Below the pieces are notes generated by a model that had not been told where the DNA came from, ran no database searches, and saw only the letters and a list, made by a program, of their open reading frames with translations. Below are positions 1-12,500 of a stretch of 64,000 nucleotides of DNA, in pieces. Source of the stretch: Congeria kusceri (Eukaryota > Mollusca > Bivalvia > Myida > Dreissenidae). The stretch is taken from NCBI GenBank assembly GCA_027627225.1, contig CM051028.1, positions 15,285,201 to 15,349,200 on the forward strand, written 5' to 3'. The position numbers were made by a program, and so were the translations under genes. Within the stretch, counting starts at the first letter, position 1. Each line of letters opens with the position of its first letter.

Positions 1-459
1 TTGCAGCCATGCAAACTGTGCCAGTTTACATCGCGAAAAGGAGCAAATCATTGATGGCATACGGACGACAGACAACGCCGGAGAGGTCCCTTATACCAAT
101 AGCTGACCCAGCACTTCGTGCTCAGGTGAGCTAAACAGAAGACAGCATAAAATACAACTTGACCCGACTTCTTTGCCAGTTTTTACACTCCTCACATATG
201 GTACATTTCCGAACAGCACATAACCCATATTTAAAAATGCTTCATTTGTTACATTTTAATCAATGTATAACAAAACTCATTCATGTCTAACAGTATTCTA
301 TCCATGTATAACAACAGTCGTTCCAGGAATTACTCTGCAATATATTGTGCAGTACATAGGTCTACTCAACACTGACTCTCCTCGGACTCGATGGCCCAAA
401 CTCTTCTCATCGTGAAATATGTCCGTTTCGCGTAAGCCGTACAATAGGTCACTGCGTAC
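1..459 (-). other. Partial intron 8 of the SMP gene, with the end of a tandem-array repeat
   Basis: Bases 1-140 match the tail of the array at 36140-36190 (ATACGGACGAC... GAGAGGTCCC... TATACCAATAGCT) and end in CTCAGGTGAGCTAAA like the array ending at 24480. Nothing recognised from 140 to 459. Confidence 0.6.
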
Positions 460-584
460 CTTCTCGTTCACGAGGCTATGCACGAAGAAGGAACAACAAT
501 CCTCCCACCCCTGGGTGGCTGGCAGCTCCAGAGTCTGGCGCTTGCACTTCCCCAGACGTAAACGGGTGTAATGGATCTCCTCAT
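460..584 (-). CDS. SMP-protein exon 8, last one inside the window
   Basis: 125 nt from acceptor GTATACAG to donor GAAG|GTACGC. Codes residues 334-374: EEIHYTRLRLGKCKRQTLEL, then a Trp/Cys-rich strand ending in VNEK. It reads as the second and third strands of a C2-like fold. The gene continues to the left of the window. Confidence 0.83.
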
Positions 585-3500
585 CTGTATACCAGCAATA
601 TGTAACATACCTTAATCTGAATCATGTAGATTAAGACTATAAATCATAATGGTGATAAGAAGCATTTTTGCAAAGGAAAAATATGAAATAACGTATAAGG
701 CGCGTCGCTGGAAAACCGTTCTTAATGCATGTGCAAAAAGTGTCGTCCCGGATTAGCCTGTGCAGTCCGCACAGGCTAATCCAGGACGGCACTTTCCGCC
801 TACAGTGGATATATGATTAGAAGAGACTTCCTTAAAACAGAAAATACCATAAAAGCGGAAAGAGCCGTCCTGGATTAGCCTGTGCAGACTGCACAGGCTA
901 ATCCGGGACGACACTTAACGCACATGCATTAAGCCGGGTTTTCCCACGACGCGCCTCATATATTTCCTAATACATGCCCCAAAAAATTTTACAATTTCCG
1001 AGAGAGGAGCATTTAATACGAGTCCAGTTATTGGTATTCTGTGATATATATTACTATGTGGAAAACATTATTATATGACCGTGTAGCTCATTGTGAAAAC
1101 ACATCTTTCCAATAATTCCAATCAAAGCGCTGAAGGCACTGCAGTTGTTCGCTATTGGGTAACACTGGGCACATTGCAAGGGCAATTAGATAGGGATGAT
1201 ATACGTCACCTTAAATACAGTGGTTGTAAATGTTTAAACGAAAATATTCATTTACATATTTACTATAACATTTGTTCAATATTATAAATATGACTTGAAC
1301 ATTGCTAAGCGATTTATATTATTCAAAATGGTAAGTTAAAATAAAATATTGCCTTGTAAACATGTAAATAAAAATTTGAAATAAATATATCGTCATTGTG
1401 TAATTGTGTTTTCTTCTCTCAATTATGCCGTTTTGAATTGTTTCAATTCAATATATTTATTGTGTTAAATGTGTAGCTGATGAATTTAGGAATTTACGTA
1501 CCCTACTAGTTATAACGTAATAAGGCGTAAAAACTAGATAGCCACTTTCAGTAGCTTAAAACTCTGAACAAAGTAAAATATATTTAAAAGCTTTAAAAAA
1601 ATCAATTAAAAATGAAAAAACAATGTCGGGCAAGAAACCTAACGAGACAAATTCTGTGTCCGATTTTCAATTGCATGCTCTTTCTTTGGCCTACAAACAT
1701 ATATTAATTTAATGGCATTCCTACTTGACATTCCGACATTAAATATTTATTACTAAGACACATTATCTGGATATATATATATATTGAAAAACGACCATTA
1801 TGAGTTTCATAACCAGACACTTTCTGTGGAAGACAAATGATTACGCTGTCGAAGATCAAAAGCTGTGGAGTTGATCAAAACTCAATATTAACCATAAAAA
1901 ACTAACAAATTTGTTAGACGATGATGAATATTAAAAATATTAAACAATATATGAATGCAAAGACTGTGCTACAAGCTTTTCAACCGTATTAGCAAGTGTT
2001 TTAAGTTCCTTAAGAGGAAGTTACTATCAAAATATTGTTGGTTTCTTTTGGAAATGTCTTAAAATGTATTCCCTTTGAATTAATTAAGCATCTGGAGTAG
2101 CAAAACTGTCAAAAAAGTATATGAAACAATTCTCAACCACTGCCAGGAATCAAACCCAGGTCCTTCAGAATGCGAGTCCAACATGCTAACCATTAGGCTA
2201 TTGCTGCTTTAACTTTCCTCGTTAAAATTCTGCCTATTGTAGTTTCTGATATGATTAGTGTATCGGACCTCAATCGTGATACATTGACTATATCCGGAAT
2301 GCTCCGTAAAAATTGACCGCTACTGCATAATAACGAGATGAATAGGTAAGGGTTAGATTTTTTCTATTTGGCTAGCCTTGTGACCCAAGATTTTCATTCA
2401 TTAATGAATTAGGACGTCGCATAACATACCATTTATATTTTCCGCGAGTACCGTCATATTTGATCCTACATTGAAAGTTGTTGTTGATTCAAAACGGCAC
2501 TTCTTAATTCGGTTGTCGACTGGCCTAAAGCTGTTAGGATCATAGTTCTTTGACTGTTCAATTTTGGAATTGTGGTATTTTTAGTTGTTCTGCGAACAAC
2601 TAAAAACAGGTGTTTTGCATTTGTTTACGTTGAGTAAGGACATTAATTAGGCATGGAGGTTCGGCTGTTATTGAAAATTGGGGGGGGGGGGGGTATTAGG
2701 TTGTTTTTTTTTATTATTGTATTAGGGTGGGGGAGTTTTTAAGGAATATAGTACTTTGGTTTGTTGTAGTGCAATCACCTGCAATGCACTCTTAAGTAAG
2801 TTGTGTGCACAAAGGTAGACTGTAATAAAACTGCTAATTGAAATGATGTTAGTTCATTGATTTATTATTTAGCAATGCCTTGTATGAACATAAGAGAACA
2901 TCTTTTAATAAAGCCGCCAACTACACAATTACTGTTTCCTAAAATTTACTTAAAAACGTTCATGGCCACATGCTACAATCATCTTTAATAATTAGTGATT
3001 TCTACTCAAAATATACCTCTTCAAGAATTTTCTACATAAATATTATTTAATTCAGATGATAAATGCTATATTAGCAATAATATACCTGCATCTGCAGAAG
3101 GTGTCCCAGTAATTTGAATCGTCAAAACACCTTGAGCTGCAAAAAGCAAAAAGAAACATAGGTACAAATAATCAATTTAGTATTTTGAGGCCATTTTGTG
3201 CATGGCTAAATAAACATATTTATTATATACCTATATATAATCTGACTCAAATACTTGTGTATGTTCTGTATAAAATACAATAGGCCAGATAGAATTCCCA
3301 TTTCACACTGTGAAATAAAAATGCGTATTCAACAGCTGAAAAAAACTGACTACTTTTACATTCATTGAGTATCGTATATTTCCCTAATGTTCCAAGCCTT
3401 ATTGGGAAACACCCCTTTCTATTTATAAACATGACAATGCCGTTACACCATGCTGATATGAACTGTATGATGTCAATGGTGTTCATGACATGTGTTCATG

Positions 3501-6500
3501 CATGTTCTTTAGCAACATTATTTTGTTATTATTTCGTTAGATATAATTGTTTCGTACCGGTGTTTGGATCTTTTGAAGTATATACTATATGACTGTGGTG
3601 TTCCGGTGGGTTGTATCGCTCTCGTTGATTGTGTAAAAATGTACAGTTGAATACAGCGGTACAGAATCAATGCAACAGCTACAAGCCACCGGAACACCAC
3701 AGTCATGTTATATTCTCTATGCATTCTTTCCATTTTTCTATGACCGTGGAATGAAGCTAACAACCAGTAGAATGATGTCATTGTGTTAAGTTTTGTTATG
3801 TAATTACATACTTTTCTAGTTTTAAGGTTACTTCCTTTTATTTGCAAAACAAATGCAAACATGAGGAAATAAATACTGCCCTACTAGATTATTGATGCAT
3901 AAACATTAAGTTTCTTAGCTCAGCTCAAAACTCTGAATTACTCACATGCCTGTTATTCAGATTTTGTAAGCCTCCCACTTAAACATTATTCAACACTAAT
4001 CAGTATTCCCTGTGCTCCATATTCCAGACAATGTAAACATTTAATCTACTAATGGATGCTGTGAGGTGTAATAAAATACAATTTAGAATAGACAGTTACC
4101 TCTTTTAGCAGTTAATTTCATTAAATTGACATAAGCCCGATAATTCACTCTCCTTAATGGACAAAGTGACATTTAAGACTCTATTAGATGGGAACTCCTA
4201 TGTGGAAAAAGTTTCTCCAGATTTAAAATACTAGAACTTCGCGAGTCGGATGTGTCGCTTGACGGGGCATGACTCAAGTACAATACCAGCAATTATGCCG
4301 AAAACATAACTTTACCTTCCTTTTATGCCTACTAACACTTCCCTAAAATGTCATAATGATTGCACAAAAACTTCTTAAGTTATTGTCTGCACAAGACTTA
4401 TTTGAAATATATATTTTTTAAAGGGGCATAACTCTAGTACAATAAGAGCAAAACTCAAGTACAATAAGAGCAATTATGCTAAAAATCGCAATTAACCTTC
4501 CTTTTATGCCTTCTAACACTTCAATTAAGTTTCATTATGATTGCACAAAAACTTCTCAAGTTATTGTCTGCACAAGCCTTATTTGAACTATTTATTTTTA
4601 AAAAGGGGCTTAACTCAAGTACGAAAAGAGCCATTATGCCGAAAATCTAACTTAACCTTCCTTTTATGCCTACTAACACTTCCATAAAGTTTCATAATGA
4701 ATGCACAAAAACATCTCAAATTATTGTCGGCAAAGCCTTATTTGAACTTTTTTTTTGGAAAAGGGGCATAACTCAAGTAAAAACTTCTCAAGATATTGTC
4801 TGCACAAACTAAAGGGGCCGCCGCTGCCGCCGACCCCGCCAACAACGCCGCCGCCACCGCCACTGGAGCTGACAACAGTAACCCTTATATGTGGCCTTTT
4901 CAGGTGAAAGAAAAATTAGAGTTGAGCGTGAAACTATTCTATCTGATATAGAAATGTTAAGCAGATACAACTGTTTTATGGTCAACACCTGCATTGTAGT
5001 TTAAAAGTAAAATGCGCAAATTTAAATATTGGAAAAAGTGAGCATGTCCTTTTGGTATCAGCCTATATATATTTCACATATTGTATGGATTTCATTCAAA
5101 AAAAGATTACATTTGTGAACAGTTTATGCGGATGTATGCTATATTTATTGTAAATGCATAAATGCTAAAAAGAAAAGAAAATTGTATTTGTTACTTCTAA
5201 CAAACAAGAGCTGTTTGCAAAACAGTTATGCCCCCTCTAGGTTAAAATAGCTAAAAAGGATACTTTTAGATAATCAAGGGCCATGACTCCACAGTTACTG
5301 GGCAATGTGGTTGATTATCAAACTTAATTAAGATAACACACCCACAAAGATTTTCACCAAGTTTGGTGAAGATCGGCTACGAACTGTTGGACTTAGAGAA
5401 CGGACACGGCTAAAAAAGCAAATTTTAAATTCTTCAAGGGCCATAACTCCACAATTGATGGGGCGATTTGGCTGATTATTACACTTTTCCAAGATATTAT
5501 GCCCACAAACATATTCATAAAGTTTGGTGAAAGTTGGTGAAAGTTGGATGAACATTGTTTGACTAAGAGAGCGGAAACTGCTAAAAAGGCCAATTGCAGT
5601 AATTAAAGGGCAATAACTCCACAATTCCGGGAGATTTGGCTGATTATCAAACAAGGCCAACATATTATGCCCACAAATATTTTCATTAAGTTTGGTGAAA
5701 ATCAGATGAAAAGTGTTGAACTTCGAGAGCAGAAACGACCAACAGACCCACCAAATGACACAAGCAAACCAATATACCCCGCCATCTTAGATCGGGGGCA
5801 TTATTGAACAACTTTGAATTCCCATAATAATGTTGTGAAAAATATATGAGGCGCGTCGTCCCGGATTAGCCTGTGCAGTCTGATAACTTCTGAGAATCCA
5901 ACAATGTCCCAAGGGCCAGAAATTCTAAAAGGGCAAATGGGAATCGTGTTTTGGTTTGCCAGATATAGTTATGAAACCGTTATCCATCATTAGCAACATT
6001 GCTGCTTTGTTCACCTCAGACCAGATAATAATCAATCACTCCCACAGATTTGAACAGCCCCATTGACAGCATGGACTTGTTTTGAGGAGGAACACCCATG
6101 GAATGAAGAATCACACAAAAACAAACTGTGGAGGCATGCAGAAAAACACTCCAAGAGGAGACATAATGTGACTGACATTCAAATACAAAGCACTTTGCAC
6201 CCATGTTTTTACTCATCATCTGTTTACCGTAATTCACCTAAATGTTCGGCCTAGCTAAATATTCGGACACCATATTTTTTATGTGCAAATAATTTATTTT
6301 ACGTATCTAAATCCGGACACTTAAATGAAAGTATTTTTTCTAAATATTCGTACATATAAGTCTGTTACCTATATCACGAGGTTTTTTTTTTAAATCCGTA
6401 CGTCAAATGAAAATTACGTCGCTTTGCCAACCCAACTAACACAACTTGCCACATTGTTGTATACTTATCAACAAAGCATGTACCACACGGCATGACATCA

Positions 6501-9500
6501 GACTGCTTTCTATGCAATTTGAAAGCCTCTTAACTGGGCTGTGTTAATTGGTAGATGTGTGATGTGTCAATCAAACTCGAGCTGAGACTGCACTCCCGAT
6601 TGAGCCTATATTGGTTGCTAAGCAACAGGCGTTCGTCTGCATGATTTGGATCGACTAAATCAAGCGTCTTGACAATTATGCAGAATTCAAACCGGACAGT
6701 TTCGGCGTTAGTATTGTTGCATTGTTAACGTTTCGAGGAATGAAATGTTTATGAAATTACTTGGTAGTACATTTGTAATTCAAAATATCTGCACATAACA
6801 AATTATTAAAGGTTCTTCTGTTAATAGGCCTTTTGCGACGTATGCCAGCTGCTGTCAATTGAGCGAGCCCACTTTACGACATCAAACGGCTTTTGGCAAA
6901 ATGTATAATAAGGTGTTTATTGATAAACAAAGGATGTTTATTTAACAATTATTGACTGAATATCACATTGTGCGCCTTGTGTGCTCACACTTCGGTAAGA
7001 CACTTCGTAATTATGTTACGTTCGGGTACCCCGTTTTCTTGAGTATCTTAATTTTCGGCCGAATTTTTTAGGGATTTTTTTTGGTATCTAAATAATCGGC
7101 TGCAAAATAAATTAATTTTTTCGCGACCGAACATTTAGGTGAATTACGGTATAGTAATATGGTTTGATTTTGGTTTAACCATCATCTCGATTTTCATGAA
7201 ATTGTTTCATTTAGGTGGTTGTTTACATGTTACTTAATTACCTAATTAGTAAACTAATCTATTTTATGTCATTAAGAAAAAGTATCATTGTTACATATTA
7301 TTAAAAATATAATATAATAACTGTAAGCGCATAATAATAGAATAACAAAATCATGTCCTTGTCTGAGAATATTAGTTTAATATTATGCACCTATGAATAT
7401 TCCCAGCCCCCTTTGTGGTGGGCTGACACAGGGGAATTTGACCAATTTTATTTTTTGGACTCTAATTCCCCACCCTAGTGCCAAGCATTTTATCTAAATC
7501 CTCACAGTGGATGACATCTATCTCCTGGGACCTGGAACCATGCGGCGTGTCTAATTCCCGCCTGTTGGGAATGGTTTTTAATCTAAAGTCCCAATACATG
7601 CCCGCCATCTACCCATAGGGAAAAATATTGATAGGTGCATTACTAATTCAGACTGAACAAGAAGTGAAGATTTCAATGTCTTCAATGGTCAACAGACATG
7701 ATTCACAACAGCCAACAATGTTGAGTGTAACATACCTGGTTCCTGTTTTATGCTGGAACCAATCTGCAAGGAACTGACTGGTCCCACTTTGGTGAAAGGA
7801 ATGTCTATTTTGCTCGGATCCACAAGAGCTACAAAGGGAATGAATGCAAGTTACAGTAGAACTTCAATCTGATTAAAATTTAATCCTAAAATATGCTTCG
7901 CATTTGGATCTGATGATGACCAGCAAAAGGTCATCTTCTGACAACTTTTCAGTCAGCCAATCAGAGCCTCAGTGCTTTCATGGTTTTGAAAGTGAAAGTG
8001 AAATAAGCTGGGATCCCAACGTGTAGTTATTAAACATTCATATTTGTACCAAGAACAATATGTGGTAGAAATATCTATATGCAACATTCCATGGAAAATA
8101 ATAAATCTAGTCGTAAATTACAACACAAAACAAACAACGTAATGCTTCTTGAAAGGAAAAATCCTATTGGTTGAGATATAAATAGCTTTTTGAAAATTCC
8201 AGGTTTGCAAGAAGAAGTAATTCAACAGGCCGTCATCAGATCTTCCTGTAGCAAGATCGTGCACTTTAGTCAGATTGAGTAGAGCTTTGTACCTATTTCA
8301 TTTAATGTTATAGATTCAGATGCCTTAAAAATACATTTTATTAATAACCTGCACGTTGGAAAGACCTTAGTACTGATATAAACAGTGCTGTTTATTCCAA
8401 CCGCCATATTAAACCTTAACAAATGGTCAGGTGATGAGATAATCCATCGAGCACAGAGTTGGAACTCTCACTTTTAACCAGACAAACCAAGTCCATTTCC
8501 AACCTCCAGCATATGCTTTAATTGTTGGTGGATTTTTCAAGACATACGCAACATTGGTACCCAGCGTATTGGTACCCAGCGGAAGTATTTTTTCTTGAGT
8601 CTAAGCCAGTTCTGTATTCGTAAGTCTAAGAATGGGTTGATGAATACAGGCCAGAGCTTTTTTCACCATTTTGGGAATAAGACCTATACCCATGACATTG
8701 GGAATTTTAGTGTCAAAATTCACCTAAAACATGGAAAAAAATATAACTGTTTGGTTAATAAACTTTAAATACATGTAATTTATAAACTACAAAAACAAAT
8801 CAGTAAAACAGTTATTAAAACTTCAACAGTCTTTATTTCTACACTGAACACCTCTTTTTTCTAAACATGTTAATGTCAAACCATCAATTGGGAATCTTTG
8901 GACTGGCTTTGGGAACAAAATATACTTTTTGCCATTGGGAATATTACCCAATAATGGCTATAAAATTGGCCACAAAAAACGCCCTACAGGCCCTGGTGTG
9001 TACCTTTTGTGATACCCTCCATGACATTGAGGTGGATCCAGGATTTGATCAGAGGTACCTCCATCAGCTGTAGGGCCTTCAGTACGGTCACGTTGAACCA
9101 GACTTCGGGGCTGATACCACAACAACATAAAAAGTAATTGAGGTGCTTCGTTGGAAAACCGGACTTAATGCATGTGCATAAAGTGTCGTCCCGGATTAGC
9201 CTGTGCAGTCCGCACAGGCTAATCCGGGATGGCACTTTCCGCTTTTATGGTATTTTCTGTTTCAAGGAAGTCTCTTCTAACCATAAATCCACTTTAGGCA
9301 GAAAGTGCCATCCTGGATCAGCCTGTGCGGATTGCATAGGCTGATCCGAGACGACACTTTACGCACATGCATTAAGACCGGTTTTCCCACGATGCGCCTC
9401 AATTTTACATTTGTTACTTTAGAACAAAGAATTGGTTAGGACATAATAGGCATTTTAGTTTCATTGTTTAAGTTTACAGTTGAAGACATACCCTATTGAA

Positions 9501-12500
9501 AAAACAAATATGTTAAAAAACATTAACATGAGAGTGAATATGATGTTAGATCCAGTACTAATCTCTTGTTTTACATAGCAGGTTTTGCTATCAAATATAC
9601 AACTCAAATATAGTTTGTTTTATTTTTTGCTGTACAATTATTATCAGAAAAGCAAGGTTGACAAATAATAATCACACATTTGTGAATTACAATTAATATT
9701 TGAAAATAAACGTTTGATAGCAACACCACACTCCTTGCGCTAAAATTTAAAAGGAACTTCTAAAATAACCAATTTATCTTGAGCCTTGAGCAGCGTATAA
9801 GCTTAACTTGTGCAACACGTGCAAATAAGTTATTTCTTACAAGCTCCACTTAGTCTGTTTACATTTTAATTGCAAAAGGAGATTTATTGCAATGACGTGC
9901 ATTCTTTGAGACTGCATTTAACATCTGAGAAACTATCTTGAATGATGAATTCCATTGTAACGATTATTTGCTTCATTATGATGCAGCAATATAAAACAAA
10001 TGCAAACTTAAGTATTGATTTTCTTAATTGGTTAGAAGCTTACAGAAAAACAATTTTCAATTTCCCACTGAAGTGTTTCTCACTTTAATTATATTATATA
10101 ATGTATCATATTTCTTAATAATCATCATTAGACTAAGAGTAATGCCATCATCATAATCATCATTATCACAATCTTCATCATCATCATCATCATCATCAAC
10201 ATAATCATCATAATCATCATCATCATCATCTCCTCATCACATAACATCACCACCATCATCATAATTATCAACATCATTATTATCATCACCACCATCATCA
10301 GTGATGACATAATCAAAACTACCTAATAGATCATAATGTTAATGATGACAAAAATGAAAGGAGTCTAGATCATAAACTTATGATTGCCTCGGTGACCTAA
10401 ACTTACTTGTCACTAAAACATAAGGTTGCCTAAGTAATTTTGACTTACCTGTCACTAAAACTTATGGCTGCATTGGTGACCTAAACTTACATGATACTGA
10501 GACTTAAGGCTGCCTGGTGATCTTCACTTACCTGTCACAAAAACTTAAGGCTACCTTGGTGACCTAAAGTTACTTGTCACTGAGACTTAAGGCTGCCTTG
10601 GTGATGTTCACTTACATGTAACTAAAACTTAAGGCTACCTTGGTGACCGAAAGTTACTTGTCACTGAGACTTAAGGCTGCCTTGGTGACCTTAACTTACT
10701 TTTCACTGAAACTTAAGGCTGCCTTGATGATCTTCATTTACCTGTCACTAAAACTTATGGCTGCATTGGTGATCTTCACTTACTTGTCACTAAAACTTAA
10801 GGCTGCCTTGATGATCTTCATTTACCTGTCACTAAAACTTAAGGCTGCCTTGGTGATATTCACTTACATGTCACTAAAACTTAAGGCTGCCTTGGTGACC
10901 TAAACTTACTTGTCACTGAGACTTAAGGCTGCCTTGGTGATCTTCACTTACATGTCACTAAAACTTATGCCTGCCTTGGTGACCTAGAGTTATTTGTCAC
11001 TGAGACTTAAGGCTGCCTTGATGATCTTCACTTACATGTCACTAAAACTTAAGGCTGCCTTGGTGATCTTCATTTACCTGTCACTAAAACTTATGGCTGC
11101 CTTGGTGATCTAAACTTACTTGTTACGGAGACTTAAGGCTGCTTTGGTGACCTTAACTTACGTGTCAGTAGAGCTTATGGCTGCCTTGTTGTAGAACACT
11201 AATGTATCAGTAAAACTTCTGGTTACTTTGGTGGCCTACACGTGTCACAAAAACGTATGGACACTTTGGTGACCTAAACTTTTATATCACTAAACATTAA
11301 GGTTGCCTTGATTACCTCAACTTAAATGTCATTGAAACTTATTGTTGCCTAACTGACCTAAATTGCACTTGCCGCTAAAAATTATGGTTGCCTTGGTAAC
11401 TAGATAAATCTTAAGTGTTACTAAAACATGTGGTTGACTTGGGGATCTAAACTTACTTGTCACTTAACCTTATGGTTGCCTTGGTGACCTAAACCTACCT
11501 GTCACTAAATCTTATGGCTGCCTTGGTAACCTAAACTTACTAATGTCACTAAAACATATGGTTGCTGTGGTAACCTAAAGTAACTTGTCACTAAAACTTA
11601 TCGTTGGCTTGTTGACTAAAACATACTTTACACTCAAACTTATGGTTGCTTTAGTAGCCTTTATTTACTTCTCACTAAAACTATTGGTTGGCTTGTTGAC
11701 CAAAACTTACTTGTCACTTAAACTTTTGGTTGCCTTGGTGACCTAAAACGTATGGTTTTCTTCGTTACCTCAAACTTCAGTGCCAATAAAACTTATGGTT
11801 ACCTTAAACTTCGGTGTCACTAAAATTTATGGTTTCCTTTGTTACCTTAACTTTTGCATCGCTAAAACTTATGGTTGATTGGTGACCTCAACTCACTTGT
11901 CACAAAAACTTCTCATTGCCTTGGTTACCTATACATACTTGTCACTAAAACTTATTGTACCTAAACTTACTTGTCACTAAAACTGATGGTTGCCTTGGTG
12001 ATGTGAGGAAAGGGCACATCCATGGACATGTGCACAATAGCCTGCAGTGTGCCCTTGACCTTCAGGTCTTCCACAGCAATGTCAAAGTTTAAACCAATTC
12101 TGAAACATAGAAAAAAGAAATAATTTTTGACAAAACTTGTTTATTGAATAATAAACAATGATTTAACACAAATAATCCTGATTCTATATGCGCATCCGAA
12201 TGACAAATCGTTATTTATTAGTTGACTTATAATGATAATGCAAAAATTATTTAGATTCTAACATGATCTGACATATAAATATCTGTAATTACAATGAGAA
12301 ACACATTTTACTATAATACCGACTAATTTCTCGCACGAACATTTCAAAGCGCGTCACAGCCGTTACCAGTGATGTCATTCCTTGATACCCCAGTCATAGT
12401 GTCACTTTTTCGTCGCATCGTTAGCTACGTTGCGCAACATTGCCAGTACGTAATTCAACATGGCCGCAATGTGCCTCAATGTGGCACAACTTAGCCGGTG

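Larger units (their letters stand above)
585..3085 (-). other. Intron 7 of the SMP gene
   Basis: Holds a GAGGCGCGTCG-type MITE (696-961), a tRNA-like minus-strand sequence (2134-2207) and a poly-G/poly-T tract (about 2680-2720). The remainder is AT-rich with nothing recognised. Confidence 0.7.
3137..7735 (-). other. Intron 6 of the SMP gene
   Basis: Contains two tandem arrays (about 4255-4805 and 5205-5810), a MITE fragment (5845-5881) and a TA-flanked transposon (6227-7149). A GC-rich (CCGCCG)-type tract lies at 4813-4865. 3137-4250 and 7150-7735 show nothing recognised. Confidence 0.7.
9111..11970 (-). other. Intron 4 of the SMP gene
   Basis: Contains MITE copy 2, a CAT/ATC microsatellite and the 42 bp exon-derived minisatellite that makes up its first 1.6 kb in transcript order. 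9405-10100 shows nothing recognised. Confidence 0.75.

Noticed and set aside
8660..8742. Possible extra minus-strand exon (VNFDTKIPNVMGIGLIPKMV)
   Set aside because: It would lie between SMP exons 5 and 6, but its phase gives a stop when joined, and exons 5 and 6 already join perfectly (ITK-A-LVDPSK). It also lies beside repeat sequence.
10640..10903. Plus-strand frame with LKLKAAL repeats
   Set aside because: A reading of the 42 bp minisatellite on the strand opposite to the source exon.
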